Position numbers and translations under genes: made by a program. The notes below the pieces were generated by a model. That model had not been told where the DNA came from and searched no databases. It worked only from the letters and a program-made list of their open reading frames with translations. DNA of 64,000 bases from contig NZ_CP013949.1 of the NCBI RefSeq assembly GCF_000296215.2, positions 7,769,500-7,833,499 of the forward strand, given 5' to 3'. Shown piece after piece: positions 1 to 7,977 of the stretch. The stretch's first letter is position 1, and each line of letters opens with the position of its first letter. Source of the DNA: Bradyrhizobium sp. CCGE-LA001. Lineage in GTDB: Bacteria > Pseudomonadota > Alphaproteobacteria > Rhizobiales > Xanthobacteraceae.

Positions 1-1
1 C

Positions 2-472
2 ACGACCGACGGCCGCGCGCTCGACACGATCTCGATCTCCCGGGAATACGATCGCGACGAGGACGAAGGACGGCGCGCCACGCGCATCGGCGAGATGATC
101 GAGGACGTGCTGGAAGGCAAGCTGCGCCTGCCGGAAGTGGTGGCGCGGCGCACCGTACGCAGCAAGGCGAAGCCCTTCGTGGTCGAGCCGGAGGTGACCA
201 TCAACAACCAATGGTCGGATCGCTACACCGTGATCGAGGTCTCCGGCCTTGATCGCCCCGGCTTGCTCTACGAACTGACCACCGCGATCTCGAAGCTCAA
301 TCTCAACATCGCCTCGGCCCATGTCGCGACCTTCGGCGAGCGCGCCCGCGACGTGTTCTACGTCACCGATCTCCTGGGCGCACAGATCAACGCCCCGACG
401 CGCCAGGCCGCGATCAAGAGCGCGCTGACCCATGTGATGGCCGGCGACAAGGCGGTTCAGCCGGCGGCGTGA
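2..472 (+). CDS. glnD: [Protein-PII] uridylyltransferase, C-terminal fragment
   Basis: The frame is open from base 2, so this is the last 156 residues of a gene that begins before the window. GlnD adds or removes UMP on PII proteins in response to glutamine and so sets nitrogen assimilation. What is visible is the end of the protein: a linker rich in charged residues and, from about residue 65 of the fragment, a typical ACT domain (YTVIEVSGLDRPGLL, then a helix and NIASAHVATFGERARDVFYVTD). ACT domains at the C-terminus of GlnD sense glutamine. The nucleotidyltransferase and HD domains lie upstream of the window. The name rests on the ACT-end sequence and its length, so a different ACT protein is unlikely but possible. 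Confidence 0.88.
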   Translation, partial: TTDGRALDTISISREYDRDEDEGRRATRIGEMIEDVLEGKLRLPEVVARRTVRSKAKPFVVEPEVTINNQWSDRYTVIEVSGLDRPGLLYELTTAISKLNLNIASAHVATFGERARDVFYVTDLLGAQINAPTRQAAIKSALTHVMAGDKAVQPAA

Positions 473-482
473 CGGGGGGCGG

Positions 483-983
483 CTAAATCTCCACGCCCTC
501 ATGCCGCAGCAGCCACCTCTTCCGCTCCAAGCCGCCGCCGTATTTCACCAGTGAGCCATCCGCGCCGATCAGGCGATGGCAGGGCAGCACCACACTGATC
601 GGATTGGAGCCGTTGGCGTGGCCGACGGCACGAACCGCTTTGGGCATGTCGATCTTCGCGGCGAGCGCGCCATAGCTCATCGTGGTGCCGGCGGGGATCT
701 GCGCGAGCGCCTTCCAGACCTTCTGCTGGAACGGCGTGCCGGCGATACGCCATGCGATGCTCGCGAGCTGGCCGAGATCGCCGTCGAAATAGCGCGACAG
801 CGCAGTCCGCATTCCCGTCGGCGCAGGCCGATCCGTCAGCTCCACCGTCCCATGATGCAGGCGCAGCAGCTCGCGCATGCGGTGCTCATAGTCTTCCCAA
901 TCGAGCGCGCGCAACGCGCCATCGGCATCGGTGACGAGCAGCGCGATCCCGATCGGCGTCGCCAGGCGGTCGAGACCGTACAT
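483..983 (-). CDS. ogt: Methylated-DNA--[protein]-cysteine S-methyltransferase
   Basis: This 166-residue protein removes alkyl groups from O6-alkylguanine by a one-way transfer to its own cysteine. The active-site motif PCHR is present with the acceptor at Cys135. It is followed by the usual GGLERKRWLLRHE end of the DNA-binding domain, and a helix-turn-helix region FQQKVWKALAQIPAGTTMSYG precedes it. The frame stays open upstream to 1316 without family similarity, so I chose the ATG at 983 (MYGLDRLATP), which gives the normal Ogt length. It has no Ada-type metal-binding N-terminal domain. It converges with glnD, with 10 bases between the two stop codons. Confidence 0.9.
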   Translation of the reverse strand: MYGLDRLATPIGIALLVTDADGALRALDWEDYEHRMRELLRLHHGTVELTDRPAPTGMRTALSRYFDGDLGQLASIAWRIAGTPFQQKVWKALAQIPAGTTMSYGALAAKIDMPKAVRAVGHANGSNPISVVLPCHRLIGADGSLVKYGGGLERKRWLLRHEGVEI

Positions 984-1106
984 TATGGAGGGCTTGGTTG
1001 ATCGAGCGGACATTGCGGCACCAGGCAATCGAAACACGCCTGTCGCACTTGCCACGCCGGCCGTGCTAACGTCCACCCGAAAGCTGAGGCTTTGGGGGAG
1101 CTCAAC

Positions 1107-1469
1107 TTGAATCTGATCGCCAATATCCTGGTGGCGCTGGTCGCCGCATTGCATGGCTTTTTCCTGATCCTGGAGATGTTTCTCTGGGACAAGCCGCCAG
1201 GCCTGAAGGTGTTTCGCAACACGCCCGAGAAGGCCGAGATCACGAAGGTGCTGGCCGCCAATCAAGGCCTTTATAATGGCTTCCTCGCCGCCGGCCTGAT
1301 CTGGGGTCTGGTTCACGGCAATCCCGCCTTCGCATTCCAGATCAAGGTATTCTTCCTGCTTTGCGTGATCGTGGCCGGCGCTTATGGCGCTGCGACCGTC
1401 AGCTCGCGCATCCTGATGGTGCAGGCGCTGCCGGCAGCGATCGCGCTGGCGGCATTGTTCCTGACCTAA
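1107..1469 (+). CDS. DUF1304 family membrane protein
   Basis: A protein of 120 residues with four predicted membrane helices: an N-terminal helix with VALVAALHGFFLILEMFLW, a GLYNGFLAAGLIWG helix, a FFLLCVIVAGAYGA helix and a hydrophobic C-terminus. The sequences EMFLW, NQGLYNGFLA and GAYGA are hallmarks of the DUF1304 family, whose function is unknown. The start is probably TTG at 1107, because a GGGGGAG ribosome site lies six to seven bases upstream; the alternative TTG at 1092 would sit inside that site. It is divergent from ogt, with 123 bases between them. Confidence 0.82.
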   Translation: MNLIANILVALVAALHGFFLILEMFLWDKPPGLKVFRNTPEKAEITKVLAANQGLYNGFLAAGLIWGLVHGNPAFAFQIKVFFLLCVIVAGAYGAATVSSRILMVQALPAAIALAALFLT

Positions 1470-1611
1470 GACGCTTTGACGCTACGGCGCAGCGTCGCGC
1501 TCCTTGCGCGGAGCTGTGCCTTCCTCCACAATCTTTGGCAGCGATGGCGACCGTTGCAATCAACGGGAAAAGACCATCGGCCAGAAATTCCGTCAGGAGG
1601 AACATCCCAAG

Positions 1612-2835
1612 ATGAATAATCGCAGAGCCTTCCTAGCTGCCACGGCAGCGCTCGCCGTCACGTTTTCGACTAGCCAAGCCCTCGCCCAGAAGAAATACGA
1701 CACCGGTGCGACCGACACCGAGATCAAGATCGGCCAGACCGTGCCGTTCTCCGGCGCCTATTCCGTCTATGCAAATATCGGCAAGACCCAGGCCGCCTAT
1801 GTCAAGATGATCAACGATCAGGGTGGCATCAACGGCCGCAAGATCAATCTGATCCAGTATGACGACGCCTATTCGCCGCCGAAGACGGTCGAGCAGGTGC
1901 GCAAGCTGGTCGAAGGCGACGAGGTGCTGTTCACCTTCCAGCTGATCGGAACCGCGGCCAACGCGGCCGTGCAGAAATATCTCAACGGCAAGAAGATCCC
2001 CCAGCTGCTCGCCTCCACAGGCGCCGCGCGATTCAACGATCCGCAGAACTACCCGTGGACCATGGCCTACAATCCCAACTACGTGTCCGAGGGACGGATC
2101 TACGCCAAGTACATTCTGGCCAACCACCCCAATGCCAAGATCGGCGTGCTCTACCAGAACGACGACATGGGCCGCGACTATCTCGCGGGTCTCAAGAGCG
2201 GCCTCGGCGACAAGGCCAACATGATCGTCGGCGAAGTCTCCTACGAAGTCACCGATCCGACTGTGGATTCACAGGTGGTCAAGCTGAAGTCGATGGGCGT
2301 CGACCTGTTCTATGACGCCTCCACACCCAAGTTCGCAGCGCAGGCCATCAAGAAGCTCGCCGACCTCGGCTGGACCCCGGTGCATATCCTCGACATCAAT
2401 GCGAGCCCGGTGTCGGCGACACTGAAGCCGGCCGGCCTCGACATCTCTAAGGGCATCATCTCGACCAACTACGGCAAGGACCCCGGCGATCCCCAGTGGA
2501 AGGACGATCCGGGCGTGAAGGCCTTCTTCGCGTTCATGGACAAGTATTTCCCCGAAGGCGACAAGCTCAACACCATCAACACCTATGCCTATTCGGTGGC
2601 TGAGCTGCTGGTGCAGGTGCTGAAGCAGTGCGGCGACGACCTAACGCGCGAGAACGTGATGAAGCAGGCCGCCAACATCAAGGGCTATACGCCGAGCCTG
2701 GCGCTGCCCGGCATCAAGATCAACACCGGGCCGAACGACTATCGCGTCAACAAGCAGATGCAGATGATGAAGTTCAACGGCGAACGCTGGGAGCTGTTCG
2801 GACCGATCATCGAGGATTCGGGCCCGTCGGGTTAG
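1612..2835 (+). CDS. ABC transporter substrate-binding protein, branched-chain amino acid type
   Basis: A 407-residue periplasmic binding protein of the LivK type. The start is the ATG at 1612, placed by an AGGAGG site at 1596-1600. Residues 1-24 form a signal peptide (NNRRAFLAATAALA, cleavage after AQA). The mature part has the type I periplasmic-binding fold, with TEIKIGQTVPFSGAYSVYANIGK at its start and the IGVLYQNDDMGRDYLAGLK strand-helix in the middle. No permease or ATPase gene follows, so it is an orphan binding protein that must share a transporter encoded elsewhere. The ligand cannot be read from the sequence; members of this subgroup in soil alphaproteobacteria bind amino acids, amides or aromatic acids. 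Confidence 0.88.
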   Translation: MNNRRAFLAATAALAVTFSTSQALAQKKYDTGATDTEIKIGQTVPFSGAYSVYANIGKTQAAYVKMINDQGGINGRKINLIQYDDAYSPPKTVEQVRKLVEGDEVLFTFQLIGTAANAAVQKYLNGKKIPQLLASTGAARFNDPQNYPWTMAYNPNYVSEGRIYAKYILANHPNAKIGVLYQNDDMGRDYLAGLKSGLGDKANMIVGEVSYEVTDPTVDSQVVKLKSMGVDLFYDASTPKFAAQAIKKLADLGWTPVHILDINASPVSATLKPAGLDISKGIISTNYGKDPGDPQWKDDPGVKAFFAFMDKYFPEGDKLNTINTYAYSVAELLVQVLKQCGDDLTRENVMKQAANIKGYTPSLALPGIKINTGPNDYRVNKQMQMMKFNGERWELFGPIIEDSGPSG

Positions 2836-2850
2836 GCAGGAACTGATCTC

Positions 2851-2959
2851 GTAGGGTGGGCAAAGACGCGCGAGCGGCGTGCCCACCGTCTCTCCACGAT
2901 GGACATCGTGGGCACACGCTGGATGCGCATTCGCGCACCCAGCGCTTTGCCCACCCTAC
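2851..2959. repeat. Intergenic inverted repeat, family A (GTAGGGTGGGCAAAG type)
   Basis: The element opens with gtagggtgggcaaag and closes with its inverse, ctttgcccaccctac, around a variable centre that also carries inner arms reading gtgccca and tgggcac. The same layout recurs at 13253-13342, 23532-23629 and 56706-56798. A second half-copy, taacccaccctacc, follows at 2965-2978. It lies between two convergent genes. Confidence 0.85.
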
Positions 2960-2980
2960 GAACCTAACCCACCCTACCAA

Positions 2981-3406
2981 CTACTCCGGTATCTCGCCGA
3001 AATTCTTCCCCACCGGCAACACCGCGTGGCGGATCAGCCGCGAATCTTCCACCGCGGCCTGGCGGTGCTTCACGGCCTCGCGATAGACGGGATCGCGGAT
3101 CATCTCGACGAAGGCGGCAACGCTCGGATATTCTGCGATGAAGCAATGGTCCCAGCGCTCGTCCTGCGGGCCGATCAGCATCAATTCGAACCGGCCCTGC
3201 CAGACGATGCGGCCGCCGAGGCGCTCGAATACCGGGCCGCTCTCGCGGCCATAGGCCGCATAGGCTTCCGCGCCGCTCGCCTTGCGGCCATCGGGGTAGG
3301 CCGCCTCCTTGCGCAGGCGCACCAGATTGAGCATGTGGATCGGACCGGGGCGGTCGTTGTCCCGGAATTGCGCGAAAATCTCCTTGGTCGGATCGATGTG
3401 GCCCAT
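2981..3406 (-). CDS. DUF1330 domain-containing protein
   Basis: A 141-residue cytoplasmic protein. It has the dimeric alpha/beta-barrel pattern of DUF1330: PIHMLNLVRLRKEAAYPDG near the start, then EAYAAYGRESGPVFERLGGRIVW, a QDERWDHCFIAEYPS strand and DPVYREAVKHRQAAVEDSRLIR. Family function is unproven, but the fold resembles antibiotic biosynthesis monooxygenases and EthD proteins. The start at 3406 has an AGAGGG site seven bases upstream; a longer in-frame extension to 3760 shows no family similarity and runs antisense to the next gene. A second, shorter DUF1330 protein lies at 46915-47208. Confidence 0.85.
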   Translation of the reverse strand: MGHIDPTKEIFAQFRDNDRPGPIHMLNLVRLRKEAAYPDGRKASGAEAYAAYGRESGPVFERLGGRIVWQGRFELMLIGPQDERWDHCFIAEYPSVAAFVEMIRDPVYREAVKHRQAAVEDSRLIRHAVLPVGKNFGEIPE

Positions 3407-3572
3407 GAGCGTTCCCTCTTTTTGTGGCGGCGATCCTAGCTTTGCCGCCGCGGATGCGGAACTGCGGCGGCCGAATGCCCCACCTCCTAATCGCGCGTTA
3501 ACGCCGGGGTAACCCGGCCTTAAACAGCGACCGCTAGCGTGCGGCGGGGCGGGCTGACCGGGCGTTTTGCGT

Positions 3573-5783
3573 ATGGCGTGGGGAAAGAAAAAGGGTGGGC
3601 GCAAGGAGCCGCTGTTCGGCTTGCCCGCGGCGCTTTCCGATCTGCGCCTTAACCCGGCGGACCGCATTCCCGGCGGCGAGGACAAGCCCAAGAAAACAAC
3701 GAAATCATCCGCCAAGCGCAAGAGCGAGGAGGCCGACGACGAGCCGCCGCGCGAGCGCAAGGCACAGGCCAGCCGCAGCGGTGCGAAACGCCGCGCGAAG
3801 ACGCGCGGCGGGTTCGGCCTCGGGCGCCTGGTCTATTGGGGCGCGGTGCTGAGCCTGTGGGGCGTGATCGCCGTGATCGGCGTCGTGATCTATGTCGGCG
3901 CCCACCTGCCGCCGATCCAGTCGTTGGAAATTCCCAAGCGCCCGCCGACGATCCAGATCGTTGGCATCGACGGCAGCATGCTGGCGCAGCGCGGCGAGAT
4001 GGCCGGCGCGAATGTCGCGCTGAAGGACCTGCCGCCCTATCTGCCCAAGGCGTTCATCGCCATCGAGGACCGCCGCTTCTATTCGCATTACGGCATCGAT
4101 CCGGTCGGCATCCTGCGCGCCCTCGTCACCAACGTGCTCCATCGCGGCGTGTCGCAGGGCGGCTCGACCCTGACGCAGCAGCTCGCCAAAAACCTGTTCC
4201 TGACCCAGGAGCGCACCATGCAGCGCAAGCTGCAGGAGGTGGAGCTCGCGATCTGGCTGGAGCGCAAGCATTCCAAGAACGAGATTCTGGAGCTCTACCT
4301 CAATCGCGTCTATTTCGGCTCCGGCGCCTATGGCGTCGAAGCCGCGGCGCAGCGTTATTTCGGCAAGTCGGCGAAGAACGTGACGATCGCCGAGGCCGCG
4401 ATGCTGGCCGGCCTCGTCAAGTCGCCCTCGCGCCTTGCGCCGAACCGCAATCCGGAAGGCGCCGAAGCGCGCGCGCAGCTCGTGCTCGCGGCAATGGCGG
4501 ATGCAAAGTTCATCACGGACGAGCAGGCCAAGGCTTCGATCGGCCATCCCTCCTACAACGTGAAACCGGTCGGCGCCGGCACGATCAACTATGTCGCCGA
4601 CTGGATCGGCGAAGTGCTGGACGATCTGGTTGGTCAGATCGACGAAAGCATCAAGGTCGAAACGACGATCGATCCCAAGCTGCAGAGCGTGGCGGAAGCC
4701 GCCATCATCGACGAGCTCGCGGCCAAGAGCGTCAAGTTCAACGTCAGCCAGGGCGCGCTGGTCGCGATGACGCCGGACGGCGCGGTGCGGGCCATGGTCG
4801 GCGGGCGGAACTATTCCGACAGCCAGTACAACCGCGCGGTCACCGCCAGGCGCCAGCCGGGGTCCTCGTTCAAGCCGTTCGTGTATCTCACCGCGCTGGA
4901 GCAGGGCCTGACGCCCGACACGATGCGCCAGGACGCCCCGATCGAGGTCAAGGGCTGGCGGCCCGAGAACTACACCCACGAATATTTCGGGTCGGTGACG
5001 CTGACGCAGGCGCTGGCGATGTCGCTCAACACGGTCGCGATCCGTCTCGGCCTCGAGGTCGGGCCGAAGAACGTGGTGCGCACGGCGCACCGGCTCGGCA
5101 TCTCCTCCAAGCTCGAGCCCAACGCCTCGATTGCGCTGGGCACCTCCGAAGTCTCCGTCGTCGAGCTGGTCGGCGCCTATGCGCCGTTCGCCAATGGCGG
5201 CCTTGCGGTGGCGCCGCATGTGGTGACGCGGATCAGGACGTTGAGCGGCAAGCTGCTCTACATGCGCCAGCCGGAGGAGCGCAACCAGGTCGTCGATCCC
5301 CGCTATGTCGGCATGATGAATGCGATGATGCGGGAGACGCTTGTTTCGGGCACCGCCAAGAAGGCCGACATTCCCGGCTGGCCGGCGGCCGGCAAGACCG
5401 GCACCAGCCAGGATTATCGCGACGCCTGGTTCATCGGCTACACCGCGAGCCTCGTCACAGGCGTCTGGCTCGGCAACGACGACAACTCGCCGACCAAGAA
5501 GGCGACCGGCGGCGGCTTGCCCGTCGAGGTCTGGACGCGCTTCATGAAGACGGCGCATGAGGGCGTGCCGGTGGCGGCGTTGCCGAGCACACCAGGTGGC
5601 TGGGGTCTGTCGAACCTCGCGCAGGCGGCCTCGCAGATCTCGCCGCCGACGGCGATCGCACCGGCGCCGGCCAACAACGGCGGCTATCGCCCGCCGCCGC
5701 CCACGCGCGCCAACGCCCGACCGGAAGCTGCGGCAGGACTCGACGGCTGGCTGATGGACCGGTTGTTCGGCGGAAACCGATAG
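3573..5783 (+). CDS. Penicillin-binding protein 1A, bifunctional transglycosylase/transpeptidase
   Basis: A 736-residue class A PBP that polymerises and cross-links peptidoglycan at the inner membrane. A basic cytoplasmic tail of about 85 residues precedes one membrane helix (about 87-109). The GT51 glycosyltransferase domain has its catalytic glutamate in EDRRFYSHYG (Glu165), then GGSTLTQQLAKN and RKHSKNEILELYLN. The transpeptidase domain has SSFK (nucleophile Ser431), SLN (484-486) and KTGTS (608-612). The C-terminus is a Pro/Ala-rich tail. I placed the start at the ATG at 3573 rather than the TTG two codons before. All catalytic motifs are intact. It is divergent from the DUF1330 gene, with 166 bases between. 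Confidence 0.93.
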   Translation: MAWGKKKGGRKEPLFGLPAALSDLRLNPADRIPGGEDKPKKTTKSSAKRKSEEADDEPPRERKAQASRSGAKRRAKTRGGFGLGRLVYWGAVLSLWGVIAVIGVVIYVGAHLPPIQSLEIPKRPPTIQIVGIDGSMLAQRGEMAGANVALKDLPPYLPKAFIAIEDRRFYSHYGIDPVGILRALVTNVLHRGVSQGGSTLTQQLAKNLFLTQERTMQRKLQEVELAIWLERKHSKNEILELYLNRVYFGSGAYGVEAAAQRYFGKSAKNVTIAEAAMLAGLVKSPSRLAPNRNPEGAEARAQLVLAAMADAKFITDEQAKASIGHPSYNVKPVGAGTINYVADWIGEVLDDLVGQIDESIKVETTIDPKLQSVAEAAIIDELAAKSVKFNVSQGALVAMTPDGAVRAMVGGRNYSDSQYNRAVTARRQPGSSFKPFVYLTALEQGLTPDTMRQDAPIEVKGWRPENYTHEYFGSVTLTQALAMSLNTVAIRLGLEVGPKNVVRTAHRLGISSKLEPNASIALGTSEVSVVELVGAYAPFANGGLAVAPHVVTRIRTLSGKLLYMRQPEERNQVVDPRYVGMMNAMMRETLVSGTAKKADIPGWPAAGKTGTSQDYRDAWFIGYTASLVTGVWLGNDDNSPTKKATGGGLPVEVWTRFMKTAHEGVPVAALPSTPGGWGLSNLAQAASQISPPTAIAPAPANNGGYRPPPPTRANARPEAAAGLDGWLMDRLFGGNR

Positions 5784-5844
5784 CTTCGGGCCAAGGTCTC
5801 GCTGAGAATTTCGGTGAGAATTCTTAGGGCCTCACAACAAGCTG

Positions 5845-5868
5845 CGAAAACAACCCCATGCACAGTAG
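5845..5868. repeat. 24-bp dispersed motif, copy 1
   Basis: A 24-base string beginning cgaaaacaac and ending catgcacagtag is identical to the one at 58066-58089. No coding or terminator role is evident. It lies 62 bases after the PBP1A stop, in a non-coding stretch of nearly 300 bases (5784-6081) in which I see nothing else. Confidence 0.7.
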
Positions 5869-6081
5869 CCCGTGCTAGCAAAATCAATGGCTTGCGGAGA
5901 CAGTCCCGCAGGACTTGAACCTGCACTGCCAGGTGCTGTCATTCGTCGGCAAGTCCTGCCTATCGCGGCAAGATCGACCTGGACCGGCGACGTCCCGAAA
6001 GCAAAAACATCAGTTCCTTCAAGCGCTCGTCAGCGGCCCGGGATTTGCTCTCATGGGTTGAGCGAGTGCCAGGGAGCTTCC

Positions 6082-6747
6082 ATGATTTCAGGTGTGTCCA
6101 ACGCGGCGTTGCCTCATCTGCGTCCCGCATCGACGTCCGCTTCGCATGCGAGTTCGGGTCTCCAGCCGATGATGCCCGAGCCGCCAGAGTCGGCGGCGCC
6201 CAGCAGCTTTCGGGTCGATGTCTCTCAGGTCAAGCCACTGTTGTCAGCTGCCAAAGCCACATCGGTGGCGGATAATCCGGTTCTGCGCGACCTGATGGCC
6301 ATGAACTGGCTGAGAACCCACGACAGCAGTGCATCGCAATCGGTCGTTTCGGATGATGCGCCTCAGAACACTTACGCTCAGGTGAAAGTCGACGGAAAGG
6401 TGGTCGCCACGGTCTACAATGGCGGCTCTTCGACCATGACCAACGCGGCGTTCGGGAAGATCGGCAAGCTGGAGGATCCGCCCGGCCTGGCTGGACCGGA
6501 TTTGGCGCAGTGGCGCGCCGACAATTATGCGAGACTGCTAGGCGGCACCGTCGAGAAGGCGCCCACCGCCATCACGCAGTCGCAATGGACGCCGCGCGAA
6601 AGCACGTCCACGACCTACAGCCGCGAGCAACTCGACGCGGCCTTCCAGGCCATGCTGGCCGAGGGGCAGAGGGCCAACGCGCAGCAACAGTCGTCGTATC
6701 TGGCGTCACGTGGGCAGGCGGGAGTGAGTGCGGATATCAGCGCGTGA
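6082..6747 (+). CDS. Hypothetical protein, 221 residues
   Basis: I do not recognise a family. The start at 6082 is set by a GGGAGC site at 6072-6077; an open extension upstream to 5872 does not look coding. The first 55 residues are rich in Ser, Pro and Ala and look disordered. The middle contains a possible small beta domain (NTYAQVKVDGKVVATVYNGGS), and the C-terminal third is polar with SREQLDAAFQAMLAEGQRANAQQ, a likely helix. No signal peptide or membrane helix is present. The beta segment reads like a short conserved domain found in alphaproteobacterial unknowns, but I cannot name it. It stands alone between PBP1A and a convergent peptidase gene. Confidence 0.7.
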   Translation: MISGVSNAALPHLRPASTSASHASSGLQPMMPEPPESAAPSSFRVDVSQVKPLLSAAKATSVADNPVLRDLMAMNWLRTHDSSASQSVVSDDAPQNTYAQVKVDGKVVATVYNGGSSTMTNAAFGKIGKLEDPPGLAGPDLAQWRADNYARLLGGTVEKAPTAITQSQWTPRESTSTTYSREQLDAAFQAMLAEGQRANAQQQSSYLASRGQAGVSADISA

Positions 6748-6781
6748 GCCTTTGAGTCACGAGGACGCGGTCTCATTCGGC

Positions 6782-6883
6782 TGTCATTCCCCGCGAAGGC
6801 GGGGAATCCAGTATTCCAGAGACGTCGAGATTCATAGAAGTGCCGCGGCGTACTGGATCGCCCGCCTTCGCGGGCGATGACAC
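6782..6883. repeat. Intergenic inverted repeat (tgtcattccccgcgaaggcgggg type)
   Basis: The arms tgtcattccccgcgaagg and gcgggcgatgaca enclose paired inner segments that read cgaaggcggggaatccagta and tactggatcgcccgccttcg. It could fold into a long imperfect hairpin when transcribed. It lies between convergent genes. Confidence 0.75.
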
Positions 6884-6921
6884 TGTCCAAATCGCTATAG
6901 CGAAGCTGGACCTCGGCCCCC

Positions 6922-7677
6922 CTAATCCTCGACCCCGTACCGGTGGAGATCATTGCCGTGTGTGTCGAGCCACTTTTTGGCGCGTTCCATCGAGGGGCAG
7001 ATCTTGCCGCAGACGCGCCAGAATCGCGCCGAATGGTTCATCTCGACGAGATGGGCGACCTCGTGGGCGGCGAGGTAGTCGAGCACGAAGGGCGGCGCGA
7101 GGATCAGGCGCCAGGAGAACGACAGCGAGCCGGCCGAGGTGCAGGAGCCCCAGCGGCTGGACTGGTCGCGGATCGACAGACGCTTGACGCGAACGCCGAG
7201 CTCGGCGGCATAGGCCTCCGCCGAACGCTGCAGGTCGCGGCGCGCTTCGCGTTTGAGGAAGTCGCTGACGCGGCGATCGACATGCTCGAGGCCACCGGCA
7301 ACGCAGAGAATGCGTTCACCGCTGTCGCGGATCTCGGTCCACACCGTGCCGCGGGTGCCTGCGCGATGAACGATGCGATGCGGCGTGCCGCGCAGCGGTA
7401 TCACCGTGCCCGGCTGGAACGGCGCCGCCTTCGGCAAGCGGCCGAGACGCGCGGCGATCCACGCGCCGTGACGCTGCGCAAAGTCTTTTGCTTCGGCGAG
7501 CGTGCCGCGCGGCGGCATGGTGAGGATGGCTTCGCGATCGCTCGGATGAATTCTGAGCGTGTAGCGGCGCGCGCGTCTGTGCCGGCGCAAGCGGATCGCA
7601 AAAAACTGCGATCCATGGGTGATGACAAGGGTCTTCGGTTCGTGGGGCCGACGATAAAGGAGTGCGCGGGTGGCCAT
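6922..7677 (-). CDS. YgjP/DUF45-type zinc metallopeptidase
   Basis: A 251-residue protein of the M48-like YgjP (DUF45) family. The zinc site is complete: HEVAH at residues 205-209 and the third ligand in MNHS at His215, followed by FW as in the family. The conserved block SSRWGSCTSAGSLSFSWRLILAP lies before it. There is no signal peptide or membrane helix, so it is probably cytoplasmic. Substrates are unknown; in some bacteria related genes sit beside restriction systems, but none is present here. I used the ATG at 7677 because the open frame beyond it (to 7761) has no similarity. Confidence 0.88.
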   Translation of the reverse strand: MATRALLYRRPHEPKTLVITHGSQFFAIRLRRHRRARRYTLRIHPSDREAILTMPPRGTLAEAKDFAQRHGAWIAARLGRLPKAAPFQPGTVIPLRGTPHRIVHRAGTRGTVWTEIRDSGERILCVAGGLEHVDRRVSDFLKREARRDLQRSAEAYAAELGVRVKRLSIRDQSSRWGSCTSAGSLSFSWRLILAPPFVLDYLAAHEVAHLVEMNHSARFWRVCGKICPSMERAKKWLDTHGNDLHRYGVED

Positions 7678-7977
7678 GTCTGTCAGTCCGGGGGGCAGGA
7701 GAGCGCCCGGATTCTGCCATAACCGCCGCCAAGGGAAGCGCTCGGCGCAAAAACAAATCATTTGCCCAATATACAGCGGTCAGGCGTCCGGGAGACCCTA
7801 CAGACTGGGGTTGGAACCGGCTTTTTTCGCCCCCGCTGGATGCATGCGGCACCCCCAAGGGGTGAGCCCTGACTCACTCCTATGAAGCTACCTAAATACC
7901 GCGAATCTGGCGGGAACTTGACCCTCCGGAACCCTCGAAAGCGCCCCGGATTTTCGACGGGAAAGCCGAAAACGCGA
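7678..7977. other. Non-coding interval between two minus-strand genes
   Basis: About 300 bases separate the stop of the PHB depolymerase gene from the start of the peptidase gene. The only structure I see is a short hairpin, CACCCC at 7850-7855 paired with GGGGTG at 7859-7864, without a T-run on either side. A promoter for the peptidase is expected here but no clear boxes are visible. Confidence 0.5.

Noticed and set aside
483..1316. A longer 277-residue form of the alkyltransferase
   Set aside because: The added N-terminus lacks Ada-domain cysteines and overlaps the divergent DUF1304 gene.
3705..5558. A 617-codon open frame antisense to the PBP1A gene
   Set aside because: High GC sequence leaves long open frames on the opposite strand; the translated sequence is rich in Arg, Asp and His with no family signature, while the plus strand encodes a complete PBP.
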